The notes: generated by a model not told the origin, from the letters alone. 64,000 nucleotides of DNA from Achromobacter spanius (GCF_002812705.1 NZ_CP025030.1:2852001-2916000); one strand, 5' to 3'. Positions 1 to 10,214 are shown, counted from the first letter of the stretch. Program-made: numbers and translations.

Positions 1-22
1 TGGAACTACATGCCAGAAAAGC

Positions 23-98
23 TGGCGTCCCCTAGGGGATTCGAACCCCTGTACTCACCGTGAAAGGGTGATGTCCTAGGCCTCTAGACGAAGGGGAC
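23..98 (-). tRNA. tRNA-Glu (TTC), copy 2
   Basis: The minus strand folds as a 76-nt tRNA with a 5' acceptor strand beginning GTCCCCT, anticodon loop CTTTCAC (anticodon TTC) and T arm GGTTCGAATCC. The 3' CCA is encoded at 23-25. It appears identical to the Glu copy at 489-564 and is the last tRNA of the cluster in this window. Confidence 0.96.
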
Positions 99-159
99 CT
101 GAACTAACAGAACTGCAAACAACTTTACTACGGTACTGCGGTACTGCGATTTTGCCTAA

Positions 160-235
<76 letters not shown>

Positions 236-342
236 ACAGGGCGCCTTGGTGTTCCGAACTGCAAACAACAAGGTCTCACACTCTATAAAAGCAAAAAGCC
301 CCGAAGACGGAGCTCTTGAAAGACTCAGAGCGAGAGAGCTTT

Positions 343-419
343 TGGCGGAGCGGACGGGGCTCGAACCCGCGACCCCCGGCGTGACAGGCCGGTATTCTAA
401 CCAACTGAACTACCGCTCC
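343..419 (-). tRNA. tRNA-Asp (GTC)
   Basis: Minus-strand tRNA of 77 nt. The acceptor stem is GGAGCGG/CCGCTCC, the anticodon loop CTGTCAC gives GTC, the T arm is GGTTCGAGCC, and CCA is encoded at 343-345. It sits between the two Ala-Glu pairs and is the only single-copy tRNA here. Confidence 0.96.
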
Positions 420-488
420 GCAGCGGCTTACTCAACTACTTTGTCACTTCAACTGCACTTATCTACTTCTGTACTGCTGCCAGTAAAC

Positions 489-564
489 TGGCGTCCCCTA
501 GGGGATTCGAACCCCTGTACTCACCGTGAAAGGGTGATGTCCTAGGCCTCTAGACGAAGGGGAC
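489..564 (-). tRNA. tRNA-Glu (TTC), copy 1
   Basis: Same 76-nt tRNA-Glu sequence as at 23-98 (anticodon TTC, encoded CCA at 489-491). It is the second gene of the cluster in transcription order, after tRNA-Ala at 613-688. Confidence 0.96.
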
Positions 565-612
565 TTGGACTTGCTGTACTGCATTACTGGTACTGCATTC
601 TTCGCTGTTGAC

Positions 613-688
<76 letters not shown>

Positions 689-1048
689 GTTTCTCTAAGC
701 AATGCCAGCTACGTTTTACGAGATAAACACACGTTTTATGGTGCGTTTTTCGTCGTTCGTTGCCGGTTTTGTTTAGTGCCGTTGGCGAAGAAACGAGATT
801 ATGCACGAACAAAATCGGGTGTGCAAGTCGATCGCGGGCAAAAACCGTAAAACGACAAAAAAAATGGGGGTTGGATGACTTTTTTTGCGTATTTTGTGAT
901 CGATTCATCGCAAAACGGGTGCCATCGATTTGTGCAGAATCCAGGAAAATCAATGGCTTGTGCTGATGCTATCGTGAGAGGCAAAAAATTTCTTCAATCC
1001 GTGGCTTTCGCGTAAAAAAAACGGCGCGACAACATCGAGAATTCACGC
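689..1048. promoter_or_regulatory. Divergent intergenic region, tRNA cluster / aldo-keto reductase
   Basis: This 360-base stretch has no supportable gene. It is much richer in A and T than its surroundings, with runs such as AAAAAAAA near 855 and TTTTTTT near 880. That is expected for a region holding the minus-strand promoter of the tRNA cluster and the plus-strand promoter of the reductase. I could not place a -35/-10 pair confidently for either direction. Two ATCGAT hexamers (about 899 and 923) flank 18 bases. The short reading frames across this interval are not convincing as genes. Confidence 0.5.
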
Positions 1049-2104
1049 ATGAGCACGAAGACTTCGTTTCCCACTCGGCCACTTGGCCGCAGCGGCATGG
1101 CCATTACGCGGATCGGTCTGGGCGCGTGGGCAATCGGCGGCAACGGCTGGGCGGTGGGGTGGGGGCCGCAAGACGACGCCGACTCCATCGCGGCGATCCG
1201 GCTGGCGGTGGACCGAGGCATCAACTGGATCGACACCGCCGCGGTCTACGGGCTGGGCCATTCCGAAGAGATCGTGCGCCGCGCGCTGGCGCAGATGGCG
1301 CCGGGTGAAAGGCCCTACGTGTTCACCAAATGCGGGCTGACCTGGTCGGCCGACAATCCCCAGGCGATGCCCCGCCGCACCGGCGCGCCCGCCAGCATCC
1401 GCCGCGAAATCGAGGGCTCGCTGCGCCGCCTGGGCGTGGAACGTATCGACCTTTACCAAATGCACTGGCCGGCCGGCGACGGCACGCCGATCGAGACCTA
1501 TTGGCAGGAACTGCTGGACCTGAAGCAGGAAGGCAAGGTGGGGGCGATCGGCCTGTCGAATCACAATCTGGCGCAGGTGCAGGATGCCGAGTCGCTGGGC
1601 CACGTGGATTCGCTTCAGCCGCCGTTCTCGGCAATTCAGCGCGCCGCCGCCGCTGACCTGATCCCATGGTGTGCCGAACACGACATCGGCGTGATCGTCT
1701 ATAGCCCGCTGCAATCCGGATTGTTAAGCGGTGCGTTTTCCGCCGAGCGCGCGCGTGCGTTGCCTCCGGACGATTGGCGCGCCCGCAATGCGGAGTTTTC
1801 GTCGCCCAACCTGGACCGGAACCTGGCGCTGGCCGATGCCTTGAAACCCATTGCCGAACAGCACGGCACCACGGTGGCCGCGGTTGCCGCAGCGTGGACG
1901 CTGGCTTGGCCCGGCGTCACCGGGGCGATCGTGGGCGCGCGCAGCGCCGCGCAGGTCAACGGTTTGCTGGGCGCGGCGGAGCTGGAGTTGGATAGCGACG
2001 ACATGGACGCCGTCGCTGAAGCGATTGAACTGACCGGCGCGGGCGCCGGACCTGTGCGCCCGCCCGATGACAGCGGCCGCTTGCCGGTCAACCTGTTCGC
2101 TTAG
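1049..2104 (+). CDS. Aldo/keto reductase family protein
   Basis: 351-residue soluble NAD(P)H-dependent oxidoreductase of the AKR superfamily with a TIM-barrel fold, acting on an unknown carbonyl substrate. The catalytic tetrad is visible in order: Asp and Tyr in IDTAAVYG (about residues 64-70), Lys in FTKCG (about 93) and His in YQMHWP (about 150). GLSNHN, and the C-terminal GAIVGAR that contacts the cofactor phosphate, follow the family pattern. Length matches the larger bacterial AKRs of the YajO/YghZ type. It stands alone on the plus strand between the tRNAs and the convergent lnt gene. The ATG at 1049 has only a weak GAGA-type ribosome site. Substrate cannot be inferred. Confidence 0.9.
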   Translation: MSTKTSFPTRPLGRSGMAITRIGLGAWAIGGNGWAVGWGPQDDADSIAAIRLAVDRGINWIDTAAVYGLGHSEEIVRRALAQMAPGERPYVFTKCGLTWSADNPQAMPRRTGAPASIRREIEGSLRRLGVERIDLYQMHWPAGDGTPIETYWQELLDLKQEGKVGAIGLSNHNLAQVQDAESLGHVDSLQPPFSAIQRAAAADLIPWCAEHDIGVIVYSPLQSGLLSGAFSAERARALPPDDWRARNAEFSSPNLDRNLALADALKPIAEQHGTTVAAVAAAWTLAWPGVTGAIVGARSAAQVNGLLGAAELELDSDDMDAVAEAIELTGAGAGPVRPPDDSGRLPVNLFA

Positions 2105-2165
2105 GTCTGGAGCCTGGATTTGGGTCTGGGTCTGGGACTGGATCTGGACCTGGATCTGGACCTAA
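2105..2165. repeat. Degenerate hexanucleotide tandem repeat
   Basis: Directly after the aldo/keto reductase stop, about ten imperfect hexamers follow each other in variants GGTCTG, GGATCT and GGACCT. The array ends just before the 3' end of lnt. It has no evident U-tract terminator. Confidence 0.6.
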
Positions 2166-2190
2166 GCCCAGGTCTGGCCCCCGGGGCCGA

Positions 2191-3819
2191 TCAGCCCCGG
2201 CGCGCCTTGCGGTGGCTGCCGATGGCGGCGATCAGCACCAGACCCATCAACGCCAACGCCAACTTGTCGCCAAATCGCGCATAAGGGGTCAGCCCCGTCA
2301 TGCCCTGAACCGACACCGGCAGCACGCCCGGCTGCAAGGGCGCGAGCTGGGCCGCGACATGGCCCTTGGCATCGATAGCGGCGGTGATGCCGGTATTGGT
2401 GGAGGTCAGCATGGGGCGCGCGGTTTCCATGGTGCGCAGGCGGCCAATCTGCAAATGCTGGCGCAAGGCCCACGAATTGCCGAACCAGCCCAGGTTGCTG
2501 ACGTTGACCAGGATGGTCGCGCCGGGCTCGCCGTTGGTGCCGGTCTGCAACGCGGGCAGCAGATCGGGGCCGAACAGATCTTCGTAGCAGATGTTGAAGG
2601 CGATGTGCTGGCCACCCACCGCGAACGGCGTCTGGCGTGCCGCGCCGCGATCGAAGTCGCCCAGCGGCATGTTCAGCAGGTCCACGAACCAGCGGAATCC
2701 AGGCGGCACGTATTCGCCCCAAGGCACCAGATGGCGCTTGTCGTAGCGCATGGCGGTGGTGCCACGCACCAGTTGTTCGATCGGCGTGTTGCCGTCAAAG
2801 CCCATCACGCTGTTGGTGTAGCGGTCGCGGCCATCGACCTGGTCGTGCAGGGGCACGCCCATGGCGATCGTCATGTTGCCGCGCGCGGCCACGCCGCGCC
2901 AGGCGTCCCAGACGCGCGGGTCCAACTGGTCTTGGAAGATGGGCAGCACCGTTTCGGGCAGGATCACCAGTTGCGGCGCGGGCACGCCCTGGGCGGGCGG
3001 CAATGCCGTCATTTCCAGATGGCGCACCAGGCTTTGCTCCAGCAAGGCCGGATCAAATTTCTGCGACTGTTCGATGTTGCCCTGGATCAGCCGCACGTTG
3101 AGCGGGTCGCCGGTTGGGGCGGACCAGTCCATGCGGGACAGCGGCCAACCGACAGCGGCAAGCGCCAGCGCGATGCCGGCCGCCATGGCCTGGCGCGAAT
3201 CCATGGCCTTCTTGCGGGACGGTTGCCACAAGGTGGCGATCGCCGCCGCGACGAAGGCGGCGATGAACGCCATGCCATGCACGCCCAGAATCGGCGCCCA
3301 GCCGGCGATGGGGCTGTCCACCTGGGCGTAGCCGATGTTCAGCCACGGAAAACCCGTCAGCAAGACGGCGCGCAACCATTCGAAGCCGCCCCACATCGCG
3401 GCCCAGGCCAGGGCGGACGCCAGGATTCCAAGGGGCGTGGCGTCGGCGGTGAGGGGGGCATAGCGGCGCGTCAGCGCGCTGGCCGTGGCGGGAAACAAGG
3501 CCAGGAAGGCGGACAAGGCCAGCACGCCGGCCACGGCCAGCGGCGCGGCCAGATCGCCGTAGCGATGCATGCTGATGAACAGCCAGTACAGGCCCACCGC
3601 ATAGGTGGCGAAGCCGAACAGCCAGCCCCGCAGCCAGGCCTGCCTGGCCGACGGCGCGGTCAGCGTGACGCGCGCCGCGATGGCCAGCATCAGAATCTGC
3701 GTGATCGCCAATGCCCAATCGGGCAAGGGGCCGGGCGCGAAGCTCAGGGCGTGCACGGCGCCGGCCAGCGTCAAGCCGGCGGCGCCACGCAGAAGGGTGC
3801 TGCGCGGGATACGGCTCAT
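2191..3819 (-). CDS. lnt: Apolipoprotein N-acyltransferase Lnt
   Basis: Inner-membrane enzyme that adds the third acyl chain to the N-terminal diacylglyceryl-cysteine of lipoproteins. The 542-residue protein has several hydrophobic segments over roughly residues 10-225, then a nitrilase-like catalytic domain. The catalytic triad is visible: Glu289 in VILPET, Lys361 in [12 protein letters not shown] and Cys411 in [10 protein letters not shown]. The start is the ATG at 3819 rather than an upstream in-frame codon: it overlaps the corC stop by four bases (ATGA), implying translational coupling, and the upstream extension is an arginine/proline-rich out-of-frame shadow of corC. It is the last gene of the miaB-phoH-ybeY-corC-lnt block. 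Confidence 0.96.
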   Translation of the reverse strand: MSRIPRSTLLRGAAGLTLAGAVHALSFAPGPLPDWALAITQILMLAIAARVTLTAPSARQAWLRGWLFGFATYAVGLYWLFISMHRYGDLAAPLAVAGVLALSAFLALFPATASALTRRYAPLTADATPLGILASALAWAAMWGGFEWLRAVLLTGFPWLNIGYAQVDSPIAGWAPILGVHGMAFIAAFVAAAIATLWQPSRKKAMDSRQAMAAGIALALAAVGWPLSRMDWSAPTGDPLNVRLIQGNIEQSQKFDPALLEQSLVRHLEMTALPPAQGVPAPQLVILPETVLPIFQDQLDPRVWDAWRGVAARGNMTIAMGVPLHDQVDGRDRYTNSVMGFDGNTPIEQLVRGTTAMRYDKRHLVPWGEYVPPGFRWFVDLLNMPLGDFDRGAARQTPFAVGGQHIAFNICYEDLFGPDLLPALQTGTNGEPGATILVNVSNLGWFGNSWALRQHLQIGRLRTMETARPMLTSTNTGITAAIDAKGHVAAQLAPLQPGVLPVSVQGMTGLTPYARFGDKLALALMGLVLIAAIGSHRKARRG

Positions 3820-4706
3820 TCGTCGTCGGCGGGGCGGGCGGTTTGGGTGGGATCGTTGCGCTTGACGCGCAGCCAGATGGCGCGGCGGGCGTCGCCTCGG
3901 GCCACTTCCATGCGCAGGCCGTCGAATTCGGCGACGTCGCCCCGGCGCGGAATGCGGCCCAACTGGCCGCCCATCCAACCGCCGACGCTATCGTATTCGT
4001 CGTCCGGCAACGCGCAGCCGAACACCTCGTTGAAGTGCGAGATGTCCGTGGCCGCCATGACGCGCCACTGGTTTTCGCCTTCGGGGAAGATCTCGTCTTC
4101 CTCGGTTTCGTCGAATTCGTCTTCGATTTCACCGACGATCTGTTCCAGCACGTCTTCCATCGTGACCAGGCCCGAAATACCGCCGTGCTCATCGATGACG
4201 ATGGCCTGGTGGTTACGGCTGGCGCGGAATTCGTGCAGCAGCACGTTCAGGCGCTTGGATTCGGGAATGAACACGGCGGGGCGGACCAGCGTGCGCAATT
4301 CGATGTTGGGTTCCAGCATGCAGCGCAGCAGATCCTTGGCCAGCAGGATGCCGATGATGTTGTCGCGGTCGCCCTCGTAGACCGGGAACCGCGAATGCGC
4401 GGTTTCGATCACCGAGGCCACCAGATAGGGGATGGGCTGCGTGACGTCCAGCAGATCCATGCGCGAGCGGGGAACCATGATGTCGCCGACGGTGCCTTCG
4501 GACACGGCCAGCGCACCCTTGATCATCTTGTAGGACTCGGCGTCCAGCAGGTGGCGATCGTGGGCGGCTTCCAGAATGGCCTTGATGCCTTCGCGGTCCT
4601 CGGGCTCTCGGCGCACAAGGGAAAGCAGGCGGTCTAGAAGGGATTTGGTGGCGGGTTTGGATGAGCGAGCAGTGGTCGCTTCAGGAGCAGGGTAAGGGTC
4701 AGACAT
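3816..4706 (-). CDS. corC: CorC/YbeX family CBS-domain protein
   Basis: Cytoplasmic CBS-domain protein of the CorC/HlyC family, linked in enterobacteria to Mg2+/Co2+ efflux and, as YbeX, to ribosome and RNA homeostasis. The 296-residue protein has a pair of CBS domains (about 65-185, including [12 protein letters not shown] and [20 protein letters not shown]) and a C-terminal transporter-associated domain (about 205-285, with [16 protein letters not shown]). It lacks the N-terminal membrane DUF21 domain of larger paralogues. I chose ATG 4706; an in-frame TTG at 4721 would add five residues. Neither has a clear ribosome site. It precedes lnt with a four-base overlap and follows ybeY after about 213 bases. 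Confidence 0.92.
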   Translation of the reverse strand: MSDPYPAPEATTARSSKPATKSLLDRLLSLVRREPEDREGIKAILEAAHDRHLLDAESYKMIKGALAVSEGTVGDIMVPRSRMDLLDVTQPIPYLVASVIETAHSRFPVYEGDRDNIIGILLAKDLLRCMLEPNIELRTLVRPAVFIPESKRLNVLLHEFRASRNHQAIVIDEHGGISGLVTMEDVLEQIVGEIEDEFDETEEDEIFPEGENQWRVMAATDISHFNEVFGCALPDDEYDSVGGWMGGQLGRIPRRGDVAEFDGLRMEVARGDARRAIWLRVKRNDPTQTARPADDE

Positions 4707-4919
4707 CGTCCGGGAGGACAAGTTATGGAGGGGCCAGCATAACCGAAACTGACCTGCCTTTTGTTACGACGGCCTCGAAAATGGGGCCAAACAACGGCAT
4801 CTGCGCCTTGCTGGCCGCCATTTTCATAAGATTCGTAAGGGTAGACCCGGACCTCCGGGCCCACCTGAACCCCGCGCTGGGCTCACATGAAAGCCGTGTT
4901 GAGCCGGCGCCTGTCGGCT

Positions 4920-5396
4920 TCAGTCAGCGACGACGTACGGGTCGTTGATGCCCATCTGCGCCAGCGTGGCCGTTTCCAGCGCTTCCATGCGCTTGGCGTC
5001 GCGTGCCTTGATGTGGTCGTAGCCCAGCGAATGCAGCACGCCATGGATGGTCAGGTGGGCCGCGTGTTCAAGCAGCGGCTTGCGCTGTTCACGGGCCTCG
5101 CGCACCAGCACGGGCACGCACATCACGATATCGCCGCGCGCCACGCCCACGGGGTCCACGCCATACTCAAAAGTGAGCACGTTGGTGGCGTAGTCGCGTT
5201 CGCGGAAGTCGCGGTTCAGGCGGCGGCCCTCGGCCGCGCCGACCAGGCGCAGGCTGAGCTCGGCGGCCGAGAAATCAACCAGGCCATCTTCGGCGGCGGC
5301 CGTCAGCGCGCGCTCAGCCCACCGACGCAGGCGCCAGCGGGGCAGGCGTGGCTCTTCCACCCCGTATTGCACGGACAGGGACAGCTCAGGCTTCAT
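4920..5396 (-). CDS. ybeY: Endoribonuclease YbeY, rRNA maturation factor
   Basis: Metal-dependent single-strand endoribonuclease used in 16S rRNA 3'-end maturation and ribosome quality control. The 158-residue protein carries the zinc signature H-x3-H-x5-H as His118, His122 and His128 in HGVLHSLGYDH, plus the family motif NVLTFEY. The ATG at 5396 lies inside the 3' end of phoH with an 11-base overlap. A longer frame would start upstream but adds only residues read out of frame from phoH. In E. coli the same neighbours, phoH/ybeZ and ybeX, act with it. Confidence 0.95.
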   Translation of the reverse strand: MKPELSLSVQYGVEEPRLPRWRLRRWAERALTAAAEDGLVDFSAAELSLRLVGAAEGRRLNRDFRERDYATNVLTFEYGVDPVGVARGDIVMCVPVLVREAREQRKPLLEHAAHLTIHGVLHSLGYDHIKARDAKRMEALETATLAQMGINDPYVVAD

Positions 5397-6408
5397 TTTC
5401 AGAGGCGCGGTCGTAAGCGTCGACGATGCGGGCCACCAAGGGGTGGCGCACGACGTCGCGGCTGGTGAAGCGGGTGGTGGCGATGCCTTGCACGTCTTCA
5501 AGCACCTTGACCGCGTGGGCCAGGCCGCTGTCCTGGCCGCGCGGCAGGTCCACCTGCGACGGGTCGCCGGTAATGACGGCCTTGCTGCCGAAGCCGATCC
5601 GCGTCAGGAACATTTTCATTTGTTCCGGCGTGGTGTTCTGCGCTTCGTCCAGGATCACGAAGGCGTGGTTCAGCGTGCGGCCGCGCATATAGGCCAGCGG
5701 TGCGATTTCGATGGTCTGCTTTTCAAACAGGCGCTGCACCTTTTCAAAACCCATCAGGTCGTACAGCGCGTCGTACAGCGGGCGTAGGTACGGGTCCACC
5801 TTCTGAGCCAGGTCGCCGGGCAGGAAGCCCAGGCGCTCGCCGGCTTCGACGGCAGGGCGGGTCAGCACCAGGCGCTGCACGGTGTCGCGTTCCATGGCGT
5901 CGATGGCGCAAGCCACCGCCAGCCAGGTCTTGCCGGTGCCGGCCGGGCCAACGCCAAACGTGATGTCGTGCTTCAGGATGTTGTTCAGGTAGTCGCGCTG
6001 GCGCGGCGTGCGCGGGCGCAGGTCGCTGCGCTTGGTGCGCAGCGCGATGCTGTCGCTTTCGTCGTCCAGGGCGGGCAGCGGGTCGGCTTCGGGGGCCTGT
6101 GCTTCCTGCTTGTCTTCCTGGCGGCCGACGCCGATTTCGACCAGGCCCAGCTGGATGTCGTCCACCGACAGAGCGCGGTGCACGGCCTGTTCGTGAAAGC
6201 GCCGCAGCACGCGGCCGGCCAGTTCAGCCCGTTCGCCTTCAATGGTGACGCGGCTGCCGCGGCGCGAAAGCTTCACTTCCATGCCATCGGCAAGCTGACG
6301 CAAATTTTCGTCCAGCGGGCCGCACAGGTTGGCCAGGTGGGTGTTGTCGCCGTCCAGGTTGACGACGGCGGGCATGCTGCGACGGGCGCGGGAACGGGGA
6401 GTGGTCAT
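5386..6408 (-). CDS. ybeZ: PhoH-like ATPase (YbeZ)
   Basis: Cytoplasmic P-loop NTPase of the PhoH family, probably an RNA-linked ATPase partner of YbeY. The 340-residue protein has an N-terminal nucleic-acid-binding region (about 15-100), an acidic linker, then the ATPase core with Walker A GPAGTGKT at 154-161 and Walker B VILDEAQN at 251-258. [11 protein letters not shown] is typical of the family. Its ATG overlaps the miaB stop by four bases and its end overlaps ybeY, so the three genes are almost certainly cotranscribed. The name PhoH comes from E. coli phosphate regulation; no Pho box was looked for here. Confidence 0.94.
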   Translation of the reverse strand: MTTPRSRARRSMPAVVNLDGDNTHLANLCGPLDENLRQLADGMEVKLSRRGSRVTIEGERAELAGRVLRRFHEQAVHRALSVDDIQLGLVEIGVGRQEDKQEAQAPEADPLPALDDESDSIALRTKRSDLRPRTPRQRDYLNNILKHDITFGVGPAGTGKTWLAVACAIDAMERDTVQRLVLTRPAVEAGERLGFLPGDLAQKVDPYLRPLYDALYDLMGFEKVQRLFEKQTIEIAPLAYMRGRTLNHAFVILDEAQNTTPEQMKMFLTRIGFGSKAVITGDPSQVDLPRGQDSGLAHAVKVLEDVQGIATTRFTSRDVVRHPLVARIVDAYDRASENEA

Positions 6409-7856
6409 TCGGCCTCTTGGGGAACGCGGTCCACATCGGCCACCCGGGCGCGCAACGAATTCGTGTGCGCTTCGGTGATGATGACGTCGACCATTTGTCC
6501 GATGAGCCGCGCGGGCGCGGCGAAATTCACGATGCGGTTGTTCTCGGTGCGGCCCATCAGCTCGTTGGGGTCGCGGCGCGAGGGGCCTTCGACCAGCAGG
6601 CGCTGGCGGGTGCCGACCATGTTGCGGGCGATGGTGGCCGCCTGCTCGTTGATCAACGCTTGCAGGCGCTGCAGGCGGCGCAGTTTCACGTCTTGCGGCG
6701 TGTCGTCCGTCAGGTCGGCGGCGGGCGTGCCCGGGCGGCGCGAGTAGACGAACGAGAACGAGGTGTCGAAACCGACGTCCTCGATCAGCTTCATGGTCTT
6801 TTCGAAGTCTTCTTCGGTTTCACCGGGGAAGCCCACGATGAAGTCCGACGACAGGGTCAGGTCCGGGCGCGCCGCGCGCAGGCGCCGCACCACCGACTTG
6901 AATTCCAGCGTGGTGTAGCCGCGCTTCATGCCGGCCAGCACGCGGTCGCTGCCGGCTTGCACGGGCAGGTGCAAAAACGACACCAGCTTGGGCAGGCGGG
7001 CGTAGGCGTCCACCATGCGCTGGGTCATTTCCTTGGGGTGCGAGGTTGTGTAGCGGATGCGTTCGATGCCGGGAATTTCGTGCACGTATTCCAGCAGCAT
7101 GGCGAAGTCGGCGATCTCGTCCGAGCCTTCCATCTTGCCGCGATAGGCGTTCACGTTCTGGCCCAGCAGCGTCACTTCCTTCACGCCCTGGTCGGCCAGG
7201 TCGGCCACTTCGATCAGCACGTCCTCGAACGGGCGCGAGACTTCCTCGCCGCGCGTGTACGGCACGACGCAGAAGCTGCAGTACTTGCTACAGCCTTCCA
7301 TGATGGACACGAACGCCGTGGCGCCATCAACGCGCGGGGGCGGCATGTTGTCGAACTTTTCGATTTCCGGAAAGCTGATGTCCACCTGCGAGCGGCCTTC
7401 GGCACGGCGGCGCGCGATCAGGTCGGGCAGGCGGTGCAGGGTTTGCGGCCCGAACACCACGTCCACGTACGGGGCGCGCTTGACGATGGCAGCGCCTTCC
7501 TGGCTGGCCACGCAGCCGCCCACGCCAATCACCAGGTTCGGATTGGTCTTCTTCAGGTGCTGCACCCGGCCCAGATCCGAAAACACTTTTTCCTGCGCCT
7601 TTTCACGCACCGAACAGGTGTTGAACAGGATGACGTCGGCCTCTTCCGGGTTGTCGGTCAGTTCCAGGCCCTGGTCGCCGCGCAGCACGTCGGCCATCTT
7701 GTCCGAGTCGTACTCGTTCATCTGGCAGCCAAAGGTGCGGATGTACAGCTTGCGGGGGGAACCTGTGCCGGCGTCAGCGGCGGAAGTGTCAGGGACGGGC
7801 GCGGCGGGGGGGCCGTCACCGGGCGCGTTGCCGCGCTTGAGGGAGGTAGCTTGCAT
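6405..7856 (-). CDS. miaB: tRNA-2-methylthio-N6-dimethylallyladenosine synthase MiaB
   Basis: Radical-SAM methylthiotransferase that converts i6A37 to ms2i6A37 in tRNAs reading UNN codons. In the 483-residue protein, the UPF0004 domain holds the auxiliary-cluster cysteines C44, C81 and C115. The radical-SAM cluster is CSKYCSFC (C189, C193, C196), and a TRAM domain follows from about residue 405. I start at ATG 7856; an in-frame TTG at 7895 would add 13 residues. The roughly 35 residues before [12 protein letters not shown] are low-complexity and variable in the family. It heads the miaB-ybeZ-ybeY-corC-lnt operon. Confidence 0.95.
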   Translation of the reverse strand: MQATSLKRGNAPGDGPPAAPVPDTSAADAGTGSPRKLYIRTFGCQMNEYDSDKMADVLRGDQGLELTDNPEEADVILFNTCSVREKAQEKVFSDLGRVQHLKKTNPNLVIGVGGCVASQEGAAIVKRAPYVDVVFGPQTLHRLPDLIARRRAEGRSQVDISFPEIEKFDNMPPPRVDGATAFVSIMEGCSKYCSFCVVPYTRGEEVSRPFEDVLIEVADLADQGVKEVTLLGQNVNAYRGKMEGSDEIADFAMLLEYVHEIPGIERIRYTTSHPKEMTQRMVDAYARLPKLVSFLHLPVQAGSDRVLAGMKRGYTTLEFKSVVRRLRAARPDLTLSSDFIVGFPGETEEDFEKTMKLIEDVGFDTSFSFVYSRRPGTPAADLTDDTPQDVKLRRLQRLQALINEQAATIARNMVGTRQRLLVEGPSRRDPNELMGRTENNRIVNFAAPARLIGQMVDVIITEAHTNSLRARVADVDRVPQEAE

Positions 7857-8028
7857 GATGGTCGCCGTGACGGGTGTAGATCCCGGGGGCTTCAATGAGG
7901 TGGAAAGGCGGAATTTTAACCCTTGCGTGGAAATTGTTTCTTTGCCGTGCGTGCGGGTGCCGTTACGATAGCGAGCCGGCTGGGTTTGAGTCGGCAGTAA
8001 TATCTCTTATTCTCCTTGAGCGTTACCG

Positions 8029-8796
8029 ATGAATCCCGATCCCCTGACGCCCCAGGCTGCCGTTTCGGTGGCCCCAGCCGCGCCCGGTCTATCCCCGCAG
8101 AAGCCGATCCGCCACCCTGTTTCCTTAGTGACGTGGCTGCTGCTTGCCGGGGTGTTGGCGCTGGTGGCCGGCGCCTGCGCGCGCTGGATCGATCTGCCGC
8201 TGGCCATCTGGATCAAGCAATCTGTCTCCGACGGTGTGAACCTGTCCTTCGAATGGATCGGGGAATTGGGCGAAAGCGGCCCGTACATCGGCGTGGCGCT
8301 GGCGTTTTACGTTGTGGGTCTGATTGGCCTGGCACGCGGCTGGAGCAACCCGCTGCGCATGAGCTACGCCAGCATGGCGCGCGGCAGCCTGCTGATGCTG
8401 TCCACCCTGGCGGTGGGCGGCTTGATTGTGCTCTTGCTTAAACGTTCGGTGGCGCGGGCGCGTCCCGAGTTGTTTTTCGAGAAGGGCATCTACGGCCTGG
8501 GCGAATCCTTTTCGCGCGCACAGCAGTTCAATTCCTTTCCGTCCAGCCACACCTATGCGGCCTTCGCCGTGGCCGTCGTGCTGGCTATCCTGGCGCCGCG
8601 CTGGCGCGCGGTCTTTTATCTGTTGGCCGTGCTGGTGGCAATGAGCCGCCTGGTCAACCTGGACCATTACCTGTCGGACGTGATGACCGCGGCCGGCATC
8701 GCCTTCGTGGTGGGTCATATGCTGGCGCCGCGCGTGTTGGGCAGCCAGTACCAATGGCCGCTGCGCGCGCCGTGGCGCTGGTGGAAGAAGGCGTAA
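8029..8796 (+). CDS. PAP2-family membrane phosphatase
   Basis: Integral membrane phosphatase of the PAP2 superfamily (phosphatidic acid, undecaprenyl-pyrophosphate or PG-phosphate type). The 255-residue protein has about five or six hydrophobic segments and all three signature motifs: KRSVARARP (motif 1), PSSHT (motif 2, with the catalytic His) and SRLVNLDHYLSD (motif 3, His plus Asp). Motif 2 has Ser where many members have Gly. The start ATG at 8029 follows TTGAGCG, a weak ribosome site. It is monocistronic, and its terminator has been split by the IS element that begins 36 bases after the stop. Confidence 0.88.
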   Translation: MNPDPLTPQAAVSVAPAAPGLSPQKPIRHPVSLVTWLLLAGVLALVAGACARWIDLPLAIWIKQSVSDGVNLSFEWIGELGESGPYIGVALAFYVVGLIGLARGWSNPLRMSYASMARGSLLMLSTLAVGGLIVLLLKRSVARARPELFFEKGIYGLGESFSRAQQFNSFPSSHTYAAFAVAVVLAILAPRWRAVFYLLAVLVAMSRLVNLDHYLSDVMTAAGIAFVVGHMLAPRVLGSQYQWPLRAPWRWWKKA

Positions 8797-8816
8797 GCGT
8801 GCGTGTTGAATAAAAG

Positions 8817-8828
8817 AAAGGCCGCGAT
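8817..8828 (+). terminator. Left half of an intrinsic terminator split by the IS
   Basis: AAAGGCCGCGAT here is the perfect reverse complement of ATCGCGGCCTTT at 10270-10281. Removing the IS and one copy of the 4-bp duplication rebuilds a 12-bp stem, a GGTG loop and a T7 tract. On the other strand the A-run before the left arm gives a U-rich tail, so the intact structure would have served both the PAP2 gene and the convergent alaX-type gene. Confidence 0.85.
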
Positions 8829-8865
8829 GGTGTGAACTGACCCCAAGAAGTTGGACAGTTAAAAG

Positions 8866-9705
8866 CTAAGGGCCGAAGGCCTGGGTCCGGTATTGAACCG
8901 GGCTCAGGCCTTTTAGCTTGAGCTTGATGCGGTGGTGATTGTAGTAGTGGATGTAGCGGCGGATGCCGGCCTGTAGCTGCTCGATGCTCTCGAAGCGGTT
9001 CAGATGGAAGAACTCCGACTTGAGCGTGCCGAAGAAGCTCTCCATGGCGGCGTTGTCCAGGCAGTTGCCCTTGCGGGACATGCTCTGGGTGACGGCGCGC
9101 TCGGCCAGCAGGCGCCGGTAGGCGCGTTGCTGGTATTGCCAGCCCTGATCCGAGTGCAGCAACGGCGTATCCAAGGGTTTGAGCTTGGCGAAGGCCTTTT
9201 TCAGCATCTTGGTCACCAGGCTGAACACTGGGCGCTGCTCGGTTTGATAGGCCACGATCTCGCCGTTGTACAGGTCCATCACCGGGGACAGATACAGCTT
9301 CTTGCCCTGGACGTTGAACTCGGTCACGTCGGTAGCCCACTTCTGGTTGGGGCCAGACGCCTCGAACTGGCGCTTGAGCAAATCCGGTGCGATCCGGCCT
9401 ACCTCGCCACGGTATGAGCGATATTTCTTGGCCCGCACTAGCGATTTGATCCCCAGCGCCTGCATCAGGCGCTGCACCGTCTTGTGGTTGATCAGTTCGC
9501 CGGCCTGGCGCAGCACCGAGGTGATCCGGCGATAGCCGTAGCGCCCCTTGTTGCGAGCATAGACGGCACCGATCCTGGCCTTGAGCCCGGCGTACTTGTC
9601 CGCCGCGCCCTGCGCCTTCAGATGGTAGTAAAACGTGCTGCGCGACAGCCGGGCTGCGCGCAGCAACAATGTCAGCGGATGGGCTGACCTTAATCCTTGG
9701 ACCAT
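8866..9705 (-). CDS. IS3-family transposase OrfB (DDE integrase domain)
   Basis: Catalytic half of the transposase, 279 residues. An HTH_21-like region (YAGLKARIGAVYARNKGRYGYR is its core) is followed by an rve-type integrase core. The DDE triad is visible as Asp in WATDVTEF, Asp in LHSDQGWQYQ and Glu in AAMESFFGTLKSE. It overlaps orfA by 16 bases in the -1 frame, the usual IS3 arrangement, so the working enzyme is probably an OrfAB fusion. The frame is intact. Confidence 0.94.
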   Translation of the reverse strand: MVQGLRSAHPLTLLLRAARLSRSTFYYHLKAQGAADKYAGLKARIGAVYARNKGRYGYRRITSVLRQAGELINHKTVQRLMQALGIKSLVRAKKYRSYRGEVGRIAPDLLKRQFEASGPNQKWATDVTEFNVQGKKLYLSPVMDLYNGEIVAYQTEQRPVFSLVTKMLKKAFAKLKPLDTPLLHSDQGWQYQQRAYRRLLAERAVTQSMSRKGNCLDNAAMESFFGTLKSEFFHLNRFESIEQLQAGIRRYIHYYNHHRIKLKLKGLSPVQYRTQAFGP

Positions 9706-10214
9706 TTGCGCTTTTTGACGAGCGCTTCGGTCCGTTCCGCTTGGATCAAGGCCTTCAATTTTTTTAGGTAGTCGAGCTCCGCACGCAGATAGGCATTCTC
9801 TTTGCGCAACTCGTCCTCGGTCATGTCTTTGGGGGTCGGTGCCGGAGGGTATTTATGCGGCATGGGACGTCTACCTTTAGTTCGCGGCGCCAACGCGCCT
9901 GCTCCCCCAGCATCATACTGGGCGCGCCAGATGCCGATGCTGCCCGCGTGACGAATGTCATAGAGCGCCGCAGCCTGGCGATCTGACAGGCCATCAAGGT
10001 CTATCCGCCCAAGCACCTCCTGCTTGAACGCCGCATCGTAATGACTGAACTTCTTGGCTAGCCCAGCACTGCCGTGCTGCTCGTAGCTCGCTACCCAACG
10101 GCGCAGCATCGAATGCTCGATCCCATGGCTGCGGGCCACCTCTCGATAGCCAAGCTGGCCAGCTAAGTAATGCCTTACCGCATTCAGCTTGAATCGCTCA
10201 TCGTACTTCGTCAT
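9690..10214 (-). CDS. IS3-family transposase OrfA (helix-turn-helix subunit)
   Basis: DNA-binding OrfA of the insertion sequence, 174 residues from the ATG at 10214. It starts MTKYDERFKLNAV and carries two helix-turn-helix segments of the InsE/IS150 type (about residues 8-50 and 60-105). A leucine-zipper-like stretch follows in LRKENAYLRAELDYLKKL. Near its 3' end CAAAAAG precedes the orfB overlap, where -1 frameshifting would give the OrfAB fusion transposase. A 5' extension to 10247 would run into the inverted repeat and is unlikely. Confidence 0.92.
   Translation of the reverse strand: MTKYDERFKLNAVRHYLAGQLGYREVARSHGIEHSMLRRWVASYEQHGSAGLAKKFSHYDAAFKQEVLGRIDLDGLSDRQAAALYDIRHAGSIGIWRAQYDAGGAGALAPRTKGRRPMPHKYPPAPTPKDMTEDELRKENAYLRAELDYLKKLKALIQAERTEALVKKRKWSKD

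Noticed and set aside
2212..4380. 722-residue frame antisense to lnt and corC
   Set aside because: Same reasons: antisense to two clear genes that themselves overlap by four bases, with no domain signature.
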